The notes: generated by a model from the letters alone, not told the origin. A stretch of 64,000 nt of DNA from CAVVDT01 sp963747005 (GCA_963747005.1 CAVVDT010000014.1:53502-117501); one strand, 5' to 3'; counted from the stretch's first letter, positions 8,644-18,123 are shown. Numbers and translations are program-made.

Positions 8644-9426
8644 TCAGCCGGCAACTGTCATTGCCTGAGCCTTGAGGCGTTCATAATAGGGCCGGTGGTG
8701 ATCGAGGATCGCCCGCAGGCGCGGGTGCCGCGCCGCCGTGGCAGCAAAGCGGGCAGCGATCTCGGGCTCGCTTTCCGGCGCCGGCGGACGGATGCCGCCC
8801 GACGATGAGGCCGCTCCGTGCCAGCCCGCGACCTGCCCCCAGTCCTCGGGCACGGTTTCCCGCTGCCAGGTAAAGGCGTGCGGGGCGGACTTGAGACCGA
8901 TCAGCGCCCAAAGCCGCCCCATGACGCCTTGCGGATCGGCGGCGATGGCCTCGGCCTCGATCACTGGCGGGGCCTTGCCCTTGGCCGCCTTCAGCCACCG
9001 GAAATGCCGCCACTGCGCCTCCAGGCCCGCTTCCTCGTCGGTGAAATCGGGATCGAGCTTGAAATACGACAGGATCGAGCGGCGCGGGTCGCGGATGAGG
9101 AAGACGTCGGTGAGCGCGGCGAAAAAGGCGCGGTCCGCATCGAGCGCATCGACAACGTAATAGCTCATGTCCTTGAAAAACACCGGGCGTTCCCGCGATG
9201 CCGCGACCAGCATGGCGCGGATGGCCGCAAGGCTGGCGGGTCGTTGCTGTTCAGCGGAAAAATGCGGCATCTGCCGGACGCTGCGATTGACGTAGTAGTC
9301 GTACATGAAGGGCTCGTGGAAGCATTCGAGGTCGCCGCGCTCGCGCATGATGCGCTCCGTTGCCGTCGACATGGAGCGCGGATGCGACCACAAGGCGATG
9401 ATTTGATGGTGCACGGGTTCAGGCAT
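8644..9426 (-). CDS. Sulfotransferase-like P-loop protein
   Basis: A 260-residue protein with an N-terminal LWSHPRSMSTATERIM motif, the 5'-phosphosulfate loop of a sulfotransferase-like group, followed by FHEPFMYDYYVN. DVFLIRDPRRSILSYF is the second conserved motif, with an Arg-Asp-Pro 3'-phosphate contact. The start is the ATG of MPEPVHHQ, eight bases before the upstream dehydrogenase gene ends, so the two are translationally coupled. It closes the four-gene leftward operon that starts at the MttB homologue. The acceptor is unknown. Confidence 0.7.
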   Translation of the reverse strand: MPEPVHHQIIALWSHPRSMSTATERIMRERGDLECFHEPFMYDYYVNRSVRQMPHFSAEQQRPASLAAIRAMLVAASRERPVFFKDMSYYVVDALDADRAFFAALTDVFLIRDPRRSILSYFKLDPDFTDEEAGLEAQWRHFRWLKAAKGKAPPVIEAEAIAADPQGVMGRLWALIGLKSAPHAFTWQRETVPEDWGQVAGWHGAASSSGGIRPPAPESEPEIAARFAATAARHPRLRAILDHHRPYYERLKAQAMTVAG

Positions 9427-11890
9427 CGGGATCGAGGCGCAGGCGGTGGTTCGCCGCATCGTAGGGCGGCTCGCTTAGGGTGCGCGCCGGGGCGGCGTTG
9501 CCAAGCACCAGCACTTCCAGCGCTGCATCCGAGCCCACCGCCGCGTCCAGATAGGCGAGCGCCAGGTGCTTTTGGGTGCGATGGCCGAAAGCCGCCGAGG
9601 TGACCATGCCGACGGGCTTGCCCGCCGCCAGCACGGTGTGACCGTAGAAGGGATAGACGGGTAACCCGGATGTTTCCTGCTTTTCGTTTTTCGCTTCGGG
9701 GTTGTCGGCCTCGAAAATCTCGATCAGGCGCAGCCGCATGGCGTTGGGGCGCGAAGCGGCAAGCCCGGTGCGGCCGCAAAACCGGCGGCCCTCGGTGTCG
9801 ACCAGGTGCTCCACCCCGGCCTCCAGCGGGGTGCGCTCGGTGGTATAGTCGAGGCCCCAGGCGCGATAGCCCTTTTCCAGCCGCATGGCATTCAGCGCAT
9901 AGGCCCCGAAATGTCCCAGTCCGAGGTGCCGGCCGGCTTCCATGAGGGCGGCGTAGAGCTTCGGCTGGTCGGCGCGCGCTGAGTGCAATTCAAAGCCCGC
10001 CTCTCCGGCGTAGGAAACCCGCAAGGCCAGGACCTCGACGCCGGCCACCCGCAGCTTCTGCGCGGTGAGCCACGGGAAGGCCTTCACCCCGGTCCCGGCA
10101 TCGGTGAGACCCTTCAGGATTTTCGGCGCCCGTGGCCCCATGAGGGCGATGACGCCGCGCTGTTCGCTCACTTCGCTCACCTCGGCACCGGCATGCTCGC
10201 GCGCATGGGTGCTAAGCAGGTCGTGGTCCTGGCGGCGCGCGGCGGCCGCACTGGTCAGGTAGAAATGATCGGCGGAAAGCCGCGTCACCGTGAACTCGCT
10301 GATAATGCCGCCCGATGGCGTCAGGGCCAGCGTGAGGCCGATGCGCCCGTCGCGACGCGGCGCATGGTTGGAGCCCAGCGTCTCCATGAAGTCGGCCGCA
10401 CCCTTGCCCTTTACCTCGAACTTGGAAAAGGCGCTCAGGTCGGCCAGCCCGGCGCGGGTCGTCAGATTTTCGCATTCCTCGCCCACCGCCTCCAGCCAGC
10501 CGGGGCGGCGGAAGGTTGGGGCGACGGGAAGGGCGTCCTTGCGGCGGGCGAACCAGTTGGGTCGCTCCTGGCCGTAAACCGCGCCGAACTGCGCGCCCGC
10601 CTTGGCCAGGGCGTCATGGATCGGGCTCTTGATCCTGTCGCGCCCGGCCGGCAGTTCCTCGAACGGGTAGTGGATGGCGAACTGACGGCCGAAGCTCTCG
10701 ACCGCCTTGGCCAGCCGATAGTCGCGGTCGGCGTAGGCTCCGAAGCGGCGCGGATCGAGGGCGAGGGGGTCCATGGGCGGCTCGCCGCCCACCATCCATT
10801 CGGCAAGGAACCTGCCGGCCCCGCCGCCTTCCATGACGCCCATGGAGGACCCGGTCATCAGCCAGGCACGGTCGAGCCCGGGTGCCGGGCCGATGAGCGG
10901 ACCGGCATCGGGGGTGAAGGTGATGGGGCCGTTGACCACCGTCTTGATACCCGCCGATGCGATCGCCGGCACCCGCGCCATGGCCTTCTCGACGATGGGC
11001 GCCACCCGGTCGAGGTCGGGCGGCAACAGCTCCATGCCGAATGCGGGCGGCACGCCGTCAACGGACCACGGCTGGCCTTGCCTTTCGTACGGCCCGACGA
11101 TAAATCCCTTGCCCTCCTGGCGCGCATACCAGCTTTCCTCGGGGTCGCGGATGATCGGCAATTCGGTGGCCAGCGCCTTCACGGCCTCGACGTCTTCGGT
11201 CACCAGGTACTGGTGCAGCATCGGCACCACCGGGAGATCGAGCCCCATCATGGTGCCGATCTCGCGTGCCCAGGTGCCGGCCGCGTTGACGACGATTTCT
11301 GCCGTGATGGTGCCATCCCTGGTTTCCGCCAGCCAGTCGCCGGCGGCGTTGCGCTTGAGGCTCATGACCGGGTTATGGCGATAGACCTCGGCGCCGCGCG
11401 AACGCGCCCCCGCCGCCATGGCCTGCGTCGCCTGGGCGGGATCGACGAAACCGTCGAGGGGCTCATGGAACGCCGCCAGCACATCGTCGGTGCGGGCCAG
11501 CGGATGCACTTTCTTGAGTTCGGCGGGCGTGAGGATATTGAAGTCGAGGCCGGCATAACGCCCGAGGCCCTGCACGTGCCGGAACTCGTCGAGGCGATCG
11601 GCCGAGCGTGTCACCCTGAGCGCCCCGCAGGGGTGGAAACCCACCGGCAGGCCGGTATCGGCGCTCAGTTCGCCACCATAAAGGCGCACCGAATGGGCGC
11701 GCATGTGCATGACGGTGAGGTTGTGGGCGAAATGCGTGCACAACCCCGCCGCATGCCAGGTGGAGCCGGCGGTGAGTTCGTTCTTTTCCACCAGCACCAC
11801 ATCGCTCCAGCCGAGCTTTGTCAGGTGATAGACGAGCGAGCAGCCCATGGCGCCGCCGCCGATCACCACCACGCGCGCATGGCTCTTCAT
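9419..11890 (-). CDS. Dimethylglycine dehydrogenase-like FAD/GcvT protein
   Basis: An 823-residue two-part enzyme. Residues 1 to about 400 form the FAD-dependent DAO domain (VVVIGGGAMGCS, then GSTWHAAGL with the His used for covalent flavin). The rest is a GcvT-like folate-binding barrel (DLSAFSKFEVKG, LRVSYAGEAGFELH, EAGVEHLVDT). The stretch NGPITFTPDAGPLIGP and the surrounding spacing resemble mitochondrial DMGDH closely (from memory of that family). The ATG overlaps the stop of the upstream paralogue by four bases (ATGA). The predicted reaction is oxidative demethylation of dimethylglycine or a close analogue, with the one-carbon unit passed to tetrahydrofolate. Confidence 0.88.
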   Translation of the reverse strand: MKSHARVVVIGGGAMGCSLVYHLTKLGWSDVVLVEKNELTAGSTWHAAGLCTHFAHNLTVMHMRAHSVRLYGGELSADTGLPVGFHPCGALRVTRSADRLDEFRHVQGLGRYAGLDFNILTPAELKKVHPLARTDDVLAAFHEPLDGFVDPAQATQAMAAGARSRGAEVYRHNPVMSLKRNAAGDWLAETRDGTITAEIVVNAAGTWAREIGTMMGLDLPVVPMLHQYLVTEDVEAVKALATELPIIRDPEESWYARQEGKGFIVGPYERQGQPWSVDGVPPAFGMELLPPDLDRVAPIVEKAMARVPAIASAGIKTVVNGPITFTPDAGPLIGPAPGLDRAWLMTGSSMGVMEGGGAGRFLAEWMVGGEPPMDPLALDPRRFGAYADRDYRLAKAVESFGRQFAIHYPFEELPAGRDRIKSPIHDALAKAGAQFGAVYGQERPNWFARRKDALPVAPTFRRPGWLEAVGEECENLTTRAGLADLSAFSKFEVKGKGAADFMETLGSNHAPRRDGRIGLTLALTPSGGIISEFTVTRLSADHFYLTSAAAARRQDHDLLSTHAREHAGAEVSEVSEQRGVIALMGPRAPKILKGLTDAGTGVKAFPWLTAQKLRVAGVEVLALRVSYAGEAGFELHSARADQPKLYAALMEAGRHLGLGHFGAYALNAMRLEKGYRAWGLDYTTERTPLEAGVEHLVDTEGRRFCGRTGLAASRPNAMRLRLIEIFEADNPEAKNEKQETSGLPVYPFYGHTVLAAGKPVGMVTSAAFGHRTQKHLALAYLDAAVGSDAALEVLVLGNAAPARTLSEPPYDAANHRLRLDPDA

Positions 11891-14313
11891 CTTGCCGTCC
11901 TCTCCTGCCGCATCCGCAAACCCTCGGGATCATAAGGCGGGCGCGCCAGTGCCGTAAGATCAAAGCGTTCGCCCGCCACGACGATCTCGTATCCGCTTCC
12001 ATAGAGATCATCGGTCATTGTTACGTAGCCGAAACAAAGCATCTTGTCCGTGCGCGGGCCAAGTCCGCCGGAAGTGGTGAGGCCGACCCGCTCGCCGTTG
12101 CGAAAAATGGGTTCGTCATGCAGCAGCAACGGCACCGCCGCATCGGCCTCGAACAGCACCAGGCGGCGCGCGAGGCCTGCTTCCCTTTGGCGGTCCAGGG
12201 CATCGCGGCCGATGAAATCGCCCTTCTTGTCGAAGGCGACGGCAAACCCGAGGCCCGCCTCCAGCGGCGTATCGTCGGGGCCGATATCGTGGCCCCAGTG
12301 GCGATAGGCCTTTTCCAGGCGGCAGCCGTCGAGCGCATTGAGGCCGAGGCCGCCGATGCCTTTGAACAAAGCGAGAAGCCGCGCCGCGTCATCGTTCGCC
12401 ACATAGATCTCGAAGCCGTATTCGCCGGCGTAGCTGAGGCGTTGCAGGGTGACCGGCAGCCCGGCGATACGCGCCGCAACGGCGGTGGAAAAGGCGATTG
12501 CTCGCAGCTCGCATCCCTCGATTCCAGCAGCTTCGATGAGCGCTCCGGCTTCGGGCCCCATGACCCCCAGCACGGCCTGCGTCTCGCTCACATCGCGGAT
12601 CGTCACGCGCCGGTCGCCGGCCAGTCTCTTGAGCCGGGCAAGGTCGCGCCAGCGCGTCGCCGCGCCGCCGATGATGCAATAGGCGGTTTCGGAAACGCGG
12701 CGCACCGTCACGTCGGCCTCGATGCCGCCCCGTGCATTCAGCATCTGGGTATAGACGCAGCGTCCCGCATCGACGCCCATGTCGCCCGCCGCGACGTATT
12801 GCAGGAAGGCTTCGGCGTCGGCGCCCTCGACGCTGGTCTTGGAAAACGGCGTCAGGTCGATGAGCGCCGCGCCCGCCGCCATGGCCCTTGCCTCGCGCCG
12901 CGCCGCCGGCCACCAGGACTGGGCGCCGTAGCTGTAACGCATTTCTCTTTCTTCAGCGCCTGAAGCAAACCACAATGGGCGCTCCCAGCCGCCGCTCACC
13001 CCGAATACCGCATCCCGTGCCGCCCAGGCCGCGTGGAACGGTGAACGCCGCAGGTCGCGGCCGGTTTGGTGCTGCTTGCCGGGCCAGTGCATGGCGAACT
13101 GGTCGCCGACCGCCTCAGGCGTGCGGGCGGCAAGGAGTTGATCGTCGTTCCACAACGGATCGGCGCGGGCGATATCGACGGGCCACAAGTCCATGGGCGC
13201 CTCGCCGTCTCTCACCCATTCGGCCATGACGCGGCCCACCCCGGCCGACGACATGATGCCGATGGTGTTCATGCCCGCCGCCACGAAGAAGCCGCGCACC
13301 TCCGGCGCCTCGCCCATCAACTGGCGGGTGTCGGGGGTAAAACTTTCCGGCCCGTTCATGAACTGGCGGATGCCGACCTCGCCAAGCGTCGGCAGGCGAT
13401 GAAGCCCCGCCTCCATGAACGGCGAAAAATGCTCCCAGTCTTCCGGCAGCATGAGGAAGCCCGGATCGGGACCGACCCGGTCGGGCTGCCACACGCGCGC
13501 ATCGGGCTCGACGCCGCCGAGCACCAGCTTGCCGGCATCCTCCTTGATATAGATGTGACGATCGAGATCGCGCATCACTGGGCACGGCTGCGGCAGGCCG
13601 GGCAGCGGTTCGCTCACCACATACATGTGCTCGACCGCCTGCAACGGTACCGCCACGCCGGCCAGCGCACCGACCTTGCGCGCCCAGGCCCCGGCGGCGT
13701 TGACGACGATCTCGCAGCCGATCCGCCGCCCGTCGGCAAGGTTCACGCCCTTGACCGCGCCGTGCGCTATATCGATGCCGGCGACGGCCGCGCCCTCGAC
13801 GATCACGACGCCGCGCTGGCGCGCGCCCTTGGCGAAGGCCATGCACACCCCGACCGGGTCGCACTGGCCGTCCTCGTCGACCCACAGCGCGCCTGCCAGG
13901 TCGCCGGTTTCGAGAAGCGGCATTGCCCTTTTGGTCTCGGCCGGGTCCAGCATCTTCACGCCCAGCCCGTTGATCTCGCCCATGGCGGCGATGCGGGCGA
14001 TCTCGGTGAGGCGCTCAGGGCTCTGCGCCAGCCATAGCCCGCCGGTCTGCCGGTAGCCGGTCGACTGGCCTGTCTCTTCCTCCAGCGCCGGGAAGAGCTC
14101 GGTGGCATAGATGGCGAGCCTGGTGAGATTCATGCTGGCGCGCAGGGGACCGACGATGCCGGCCGCGTGCCACGACGTGCCGCTGGTCAACTGGTTGCGC
14201 TCCAGGAGCACCACGTCGCCGATGCCGAGGCGGGCGAGGTGATAGGCGATCGACAGCCCGATGGCGCCGCCGCCGATGACGACGATACGGGCGCTGTTAG
14301 GAAGATCGCTCAT
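11887..14313 (-). CDS. Second FAD/GcvT dimethylglycine/sarcosine dehydrogenase-like protein
   Basis: An 808-residue paralogue of its neighbour with the same architecture: IVVIGGGAIGLSIAYHLA, then SGTSWHAAGIVG containing the flavin-linking His, and a C-terminal GcvT domain (LIDLTPFSKTSVEG, LQRLSYAGEYGFEIY, PLEAGLGFAV). The gene starts 15 bp after the MttB homologue ends and overlaps the next dehydrogenase by four bases. The two tandem genes plus the third copy at the left edge suggest enzymes specialised for successive N-methyl substrates; the order of substrates cannot be read from sequence. Confidence 0.87.
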   Translation of the reverse strand: MSDLPNSARIVVIGGGAIGLSIAYHLARLGIGDVVLLERNQLTSGTSWHAAGIVGPLRASMNLTRLAIYATELFPALEEETGQSTGYRQTGGLWLAQSPERLTEIARIAAMGEINGLGVKMLDPAETKRAMPLLETGDLAGALWVDEDGQCDPVGVCMAFAKGARQRGVVIVEGAAVAGIDIAHGAVKGVNLADGRRIGCEIVVNAAGAWARKVGALAGVAVPLQAVEHMYVVSEPLPGLPQPCPVMRDLDRHIYIKEDAGKLVLGGVEPDARVWQPDRVGPDPGFLMLPEDWEHFSPFMEAGLHRLPTLGEVGIRQFMNGPESFTPDTRQLMGEAPEVRGFFVAAGMNTIGIMSSAGVGRVMAEWVRDGEAPMDLWPVDIARADPLWNDDQLLAARTPEAVGDQFAMHWPGKQHQTGRDLRRSPFHAAWAARDAVFGVSGGWERPLWFASGAEEREMRYSYGAQSWWPAARREARAMAAGAALIDLTPFSKTSVEGADAEAFLQYVAAGDMGVDAGRCVYTQMLNARGGIEADVTVRRVSETAYCIIGGAATRWRDLARLKRLAGDRRVTIRDVSETQAVLGVMGPEAGALIEAAGIEGCELRAIAFSTAVAARIAGLPVTLQRLSYAGEYGFEIYVANDDAARLLALFKGIGGLGLNALDGCRLEKAYRHWGHDIGPDDTPLEAGLGFAVAFDKKGDFIGRDALDRQREAGLARRLVLFEADAAVPLLLHDEPIFRNGERVGLTTSGGLGPRTDKMLCFGYVTMTDDLYGSGYEIVVAGERFDLTALARPPYDPEGLRMRQERTAR

Positions 14314-14328
14314 GCGCCTATTTCGACC

Positions 14329-15891
14329 TCAGTAATAGTTGCGGTCGGGCTCGGCGGCCTTGCGCCAGGCCATGTAGGCTTTGAGCGCCTCGTCGATGGC
14401 CGGATCGAGACCCGGGTCCTGATAGTCGGCGAGCAGGGCCTTCCAGGTGCGGTTGGCGCGCCGGGCGGCATCGAGGCCGCCTTCGGCCAGCCACTGTTCG
14501 TAGGAGTTGTTGTCGGCCGTCGGCGCCCGGTACATGGCGGTGGCAAAGTTCTTCTGGGTGTGAGCGGAACCGAGATAATGGGCGCCCGGCCCCACCTCGC
14601 GGATGGCGTCCATGGCGAAGGCGTTGTCGGAAAGTTCAAGCCCTTGCGCGAATACCCTCAGCTTGCCGCAGCTGTCGGCATCGAGGATCGACTTCTCGAA
14701 GCCGTGCACCAGCCCCCCCTCCAGCCAGCCGCCGGCATGGTTGATGAAATTGGCCCCGGCCAGCACCGCCATGGTGAGGCCGAACATGCCCTCCGCCATG
14801 GCCTGCCCGTCGGGGAGTTTGGAGGCCGACAGCGATCCGACGGTGTGGAAGGGTACTCCGAGCCGGCGCGCCAGTTGCCCGGCCGCCAGCACGATGAGGC
14901 CCGATTCGGGCGTTCCGAATGTAGGCGCCCCCGATTGCATCGACATGGTGGAGGCAAACGTCCCCATCATGCACGGCGCGCCGGGATTGATGAGCTGCAC
15001 CAGAGCCAGCCCCGCCAGCGCCTCGGCCAGCACCTGCGCCAGGGTGCCGGCCGGCGTGCACGGGCTCATGGCGCCGGTCAGCGTCCACGGCGTCACCGCC
15101 ACCACCTGGTTGTTGCGGGCATAGACTTTCAGCGAGCCCGACATGTTGTGGTCCATGACCAGCGGCGCGTTGGTGTTGGAGACGGCATAGAGGCAGCAGT
15201 TTTTGGCAACGAAGTCCTCGCCGAACACGATCTTCGCCATGTTGACCGAATCCTGCGCCCGTTCCTCGCCGATCAGCGCCCCGAACAGCGCCCGGTCCGA
15301 CCAGCGGAAGTGGGCATAGAGCATGTCGAGGTGACGCTTGTTGGCTGGGAGATCCACCGGCTCCACCACCACGCCGCCGGAATGGTGGTAGTCGGGGATC
15401 ATCTGGTGGATTTTGATCAGCCGGCAGAAGTCGTCGTAGGTGGCATAGCGCCGGCCCTCGTCGAGGTTGTGGATGAAGGGCGGCCCCCAGCCCGGCGCCA
15501 GCACCGTGTTGGCCCCGCCGATGACGACGGAGTTGGCCGGGTTGCGGGCATGCTGGATGACTTCAGATGGTGCCGTGGCGGTGATGAGCGCGCGGCACAT
15601 GCCAGGCTCGAAGCGCACCCGCTCAGCCTTCACATCGGCACCGGCGTCGCGGAAGATCGAGAGGATCTCAGGATCGCCGCGAAACTCCATGCCGGTCTCT
15701 TTCAGGATTTCATCGGCATGGGCCTCGATGAGTTCAAGCCCTTCCGCCGACAGCACCTCGAAGGTCGCGATGCGGCGCTGGATATAAGGCGCGCGCGGCG
15801 TGGCCTCGGCGGCGCGCGCCGCCTTGCGGCCGGCGCGACCTCCTGAACGGGCACGGACCGGTGGTGCAGCTTCGAGACGATCGGCGGGCAT
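14329..15891 (-). CDS. MttB-family (COG5598) methyltransferase, non-pyrrolysine type
   Basis: A 520-residue trimethylamine methyltransferase-family protein. The frame has no in-frame amber codon, so it belongs with the non-pyrrolysine branch that includes glycine betaine methyltransferase MtgB. Recognisable blocks are YHHSGGVVVEPVDLP, GAMSPCTPAGTLAQVLAEAL, FGTPESGLIVLAAGQLAR and LGSAHTQKNF near the end. The ATG at 15891 is preceded by GAGGAAG; an in-frame start at 15924 would add 11 residues. It is first in an operon with two dehydrogenases. Family members transfer a methyl group to a corrinoid protein, but no corrinoid-protein gene is visible in this window. Confidence 0.85.
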   Translation of the reverse strand: MPADRLEAAPPVRARSGGRAGRKAARAAEATPRAPYIQRRIATFEVLSAEGLELIEAHADEILKETGMEFRGDPEILSIFRDAGADVKAERVRFEPGMCRALITATAPSEVIQHARNPANSVVIGGANTVLAPGWGPPFIHNLDEGRRYATYDDFCRLIKIHQMIPDYHHSGGVVVEPVDLPANKRHLDMLYAHFRWSDRALFGALIGEERAQDSVNMAKIVFGEDFVAKNCCLYAVSNTNAPLVMDHNMSGSLKVYARNNQVVAVTPWTLTGAMSPCTPAGTLAQVLAEALAGLALVQLINPGAPCMMGTFASTMSMQSGAPTFGTPESGLIVLAAGQLARRLGVPFHTVGSLSASKLPDGQAMAEGMFGLTMAVLAGANFINHAGGWLEGGLVHGFEKSILDADSCGKLRVFAQGLELSDNAFAMDAIREVGPGAHYLGSAHTQKNFATAMYRAPTADNNSYEQWLAEGGLDAARRANRTWKALLADYQDPGLDPAIDEALKAYMAWRKAAEPDRNYY

Positions 15892-16025
15892 GGATGGATG
15901 CTTCCTCGTGACGACTTGCCTCATCCTAGGCCGCTCGCCGAAGCCTTGTCACCGTCCTTCGCGCCATTGCCCATGCCGCCCCGGCAAAGCTAAGCTCGGC
16001 GCGCCAACGCTGGAGGAGAGATGCG

Positions 16026-17339
16026 ATGCCCGAACTTGAAACCGACTGGTCGACCGCGGGCATCGTTGCCCGCCGCGATCGCTATTACGCCGCCTCGCAG
16101 CGGGCGTTTGTGCCCTACAAGACCCCCCTCATCTTCCAGCGCGGGCAAGGCCAGTATCTGTGGGACGAGACCGGCAAGCGCTATATCGACCTGCTCGCCA
16201 TGAACGTGTGCATCTCGGTCGGCCACGCCCATCCGAAGGTGACGGCGGCGGTCAAGGCGCAGGCCGACAGCCTCGCCCACTGCACCACCATGTTCTACCA
16301 CCCGGTGCCGGCCCACTTCGCCGAGGAACTGGTGGCGACGATGCCCAAGGGCGAAGACTGGGTGGTGCACTTCATGAATTCCGGCGCCGAGGCGGCCGAC
16401 CTGGCGCTTCTCATGGCCCGCAGCTTCACCCGCAATATCGACTTCCTGTCGCTCAGGAACGGCTATCACGGCGCCACCTTCGGCGCCCAGTCGCTTACCG
16501 GCATCTCCGGCTTCCGCCACAACGTGCCATTGCTCGGCGGCATCCATCACGTGGCCAACCCGGATCGCTATCGCGGCATCTACGGCGAGGATACCGGGAG
16601 CTATCTCGACGAGATCGACCGCACCATCACCCATTCGACGTCGGGCCACCTCGCCGGCATGATCATCGAGCCGGTGCAGGGCTATGGCGGCATCGTCGAG
16701 ATGCTCCCCGGCTACATGAAGGGGGCGGCGGAGCGGGTAAGGGCAAGGGGCGGCGTCCTCGTGGTCGACGAGGTGCAATCGGGCTTTGGCCGCACCGGCG
16801 ATCATTTCTGGGGTTTCGAGGCCCATGACGTCATCCCCGACATCGTCATCATGGCCAAGGGCATCGGCAACGGCTATCCGCTGGCCGCGGTGGTGGCGAA
16901 GCGCGAGGTGGCCGAGGCGCTGGCAGGGAAATACTACTTCAACACCTATGGCGCCAACCCGGTCTCCTGCGCCGCCGGCCGCGCGGTGCTCCAGGTCATC
17001 AAGGAAGAAGGCCTGCAGGCCAACGCCAAGAAGGTCGGCGCGCAAATGCTCGGCGTTCTCAAGGACCTGCAGCAAAGGCACGCCGTCATCGGCGATGTGC
17101 GCGGGCGCGGCCTGATGATGGCCATCGAACTGGTGCGCGACCGGGCCTCCAAAACCCCGGCGAGCGAGGAGACGGCGGCGGTGTTCGAGGCCTCGCGCGA
17201 GGAAGGGCTGGTACTCTCCAAGTCGGGCCCCTATCGCAGCGTCCTGCGCATGGTGCCGCCCTTGTGCCTTGCCTCAGGCGATGTCGGCGTCTTCGCCGAT
17301 GCCATGGACAGGGCCTTTACGCGCGGGCTGGCGGGCTGA
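16026..17339 (+). CDS. Class III PLP-dependent aminotransferase
   Basis: A 437-residue aminotransferase of the AGXT2/omega-transaminase group. It shows MNSGAEAADLALLMAR (cofactor-phosphate region), NGYHGATFGAQS, IIEPVQGYGG, VVDEVQSGFGRTG (the Asp that contacts the pyridine nitrogen) and IMAKGIGNGYPLAAVV with the Schiff-base Lys. An AT-rich stretch with GGAGGAGAG precedes the ATG. It diverges from the MttB operon, which suggests a role in handling amino products or glyoxylate in the same pathway, but the substrate is not defined. Confidence 0.88.
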   Translation: MPELETDWSTAGIVARRDRYYAASQRAFVPYKTPLIFQRGQGQYLWDETGKRYIDLLAMNVCISVGHAHPKVTAAVKAQADSLAHCTTMFYHPVPAHFAEELVATMPKGEDWVVHFMNSGAEAADLALLMARSFTRNIDFLSLRNGYHGATFGAQSLTGISGFRHNVPLLGGIHHVANPDRYRGIYGEDTGSYLDEIDRTITHSTSGHLAGMIIEPVQGYGGIVEMLPGYMKGAAERVRARGGVLVVDEVQSGFGRTGDHFWGFEAHDVIPDIVIMAKGIGNGYPLAAVVAKREVAEALAGKYYFNTYGANPVSCAAGRAVLQVIKEEGLQANAKKVGAQMLGVLKDLQQRHAVIGDVRGRGLMMAIELVRDRASKTPASEETAAVFEASREEGLVLSKSGPYRSVLRMVPPLCLASGDVGVFADAMDRAFTRGLAG

Positions 17340-17347
17340 TTTTGCCG

Positions 17348-17376
17348 TTGCATTCCGACTGCCGCCCGCCTATAAA
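17348..17376 (+). promoter_or_regulatory. Sigma-70-type promoter of rpmI-rplT-pheST
   Basis: A TTGCAT -35 box (17348-17353) and a perfect TATAAA -10 box (17371-17376) are separated by 17 bp, about 75 bp upstream of rpmI. Spacing and sequence fit a housekeeping promoter. The resulting leader of about 65-70 nt could carry L20 autoregulation, which is known in other bacteria but not shown here. Confidence 0.6.
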
Positions 17377-17451
17377 CCCCGCCAGTTTGAGCCGCCCGGC
17401 CGCATCAAGGGGCATGCCGTGGCGGCTCTCGATGCTTGAAAGGATAGCAAA

Positions 17452-17649
17452 ATGCCCAAGATGAAGTCGAAGTCCTCGGCCAAGAAGCGCTTCAGCTTCA
17501 CCGCCACAGGCAAGGTCCGTGCCGCCCAGGCGGGAAAGCAGCACGGCATGATCAAGCGCACCAACAAGCAGATCCGCAACCAGCGCGGCACCACCATCCT
17601 CGAACCCGGTGATGCCAATCTGGTCCGCGCCTATCTGCCCTATCGTTGA
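17452..17649 (+). CDS. rpmI: Large ribosomal subunit protein bL35
   Basis: A 65-residue, very basic protein beginning MPKMKSKSSAKKRF and ending in the typical LVRAYLPYR-like C-terminus, the expected length for bL35. A GAAAGGA ribosome-binding site lies just upstream. It is first in the conserved order rpmI-rplT-pheS-pheT. Confidence 0.98.
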   Translation: MPKMKSKSSAKKRFSFTATGKVRAAQAGKQHGMIKRTNKQIRNQRGTTILEPGDANLVRAYLPYR

Positions 17650-17680
17650 TCCTCTCTAAGCGCTTAAAGGAAAAAACCCC

Positions 17681-18034
17681 ATGTCCCGTGTCAAACGTGG
17701 TGTGACGGCACATGCCCGTCACAAGAAAGTCATCAAGAAGGCCGCCGGCTATTACGGCCGCCGCAAGAACGTCTACCGGGTCGCCGTGCAGGCGGTGGAA
17801 AAGGCCGGCCAGTACGCCTATCGCGACCGCCGCCGCAAGAAGCGCAATTTCCGCTCCTTGTGGATCCAGCGCATCAACGCCGCCGCCCGCGAGCTTGGCG
17901 TGACCTATGGGCGATTTATCGAGGGGCTCGGCAAGGCCGGGATCGAGATCGACCGCAAGGTCCTCGCCGATCTCGCCGTGAAGGAGCCCGAGGCGTTCAA
18001 GACGCTGGTCGAAAAGGCCAAGGCGGCCATCTAG
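17681..18034 (+). CDS. rplT: Large ribosomal subunit protein bL20
   Basis: A 117-residue bL20, starting MSRVKRGVTAHARHKKV, with YYGRRKNVYRVAVQAVEKA and RRKKRNFRSLWIQRINAA in the expected places. It is an early 23S rRNA assembly protein and, in other bacteria, represses its own operon. It lies 31 bp after rpmI. Confidence 0.98.
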   Translation: MSRVKRGVTAHARHKKVIKKAAGYYGRRKNVYRVAVQAVEKAGQYAYRDRRRKKRNFRSLWIQRINAAARELGVTYGRFIEGLGKAGIEIDRKVLADLAVKEPEAFKTLVEKAKAAI

Positions 18035-18061
18035 ACCAGCCCTTGTCGGCTTCGCTCAATC

Positions 18062-18123
18062 GCCGGGCCCAGCGAACGGACCGTCCCCAGGGGGGCGATC
18101 CCATCCGCCGCGCCCGGCTTTTT
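18062..18123 (+). terminator. Possible attenuator between rplT and pheS
   Basis: GCCGGGC (18062-18068) and GCCCGGC (18112-18118) are complementary and are followed at once by five T residues. The 43-nt loop holds a small CCCC/GGGG hairpin. The downstream arm could instead pair with CCGGCGC at 18127-18133. Such a switch would fit attenuation of pheST, but no Phe-rich leader peptide is seen, so this is tentative. Confidence 0.3.

Noticed and set aside
9983..11935. A 650-codon plus-strand frame opposite the DMGDH-like gene
   Set aside because: Low-complexity Gly/Arg/His product, typical of an antisense shadow.
14329..15891. Pyrrolysine-containing MttB
   Set aside because: No in-frame amber codon occurs in the 520-codon frame.
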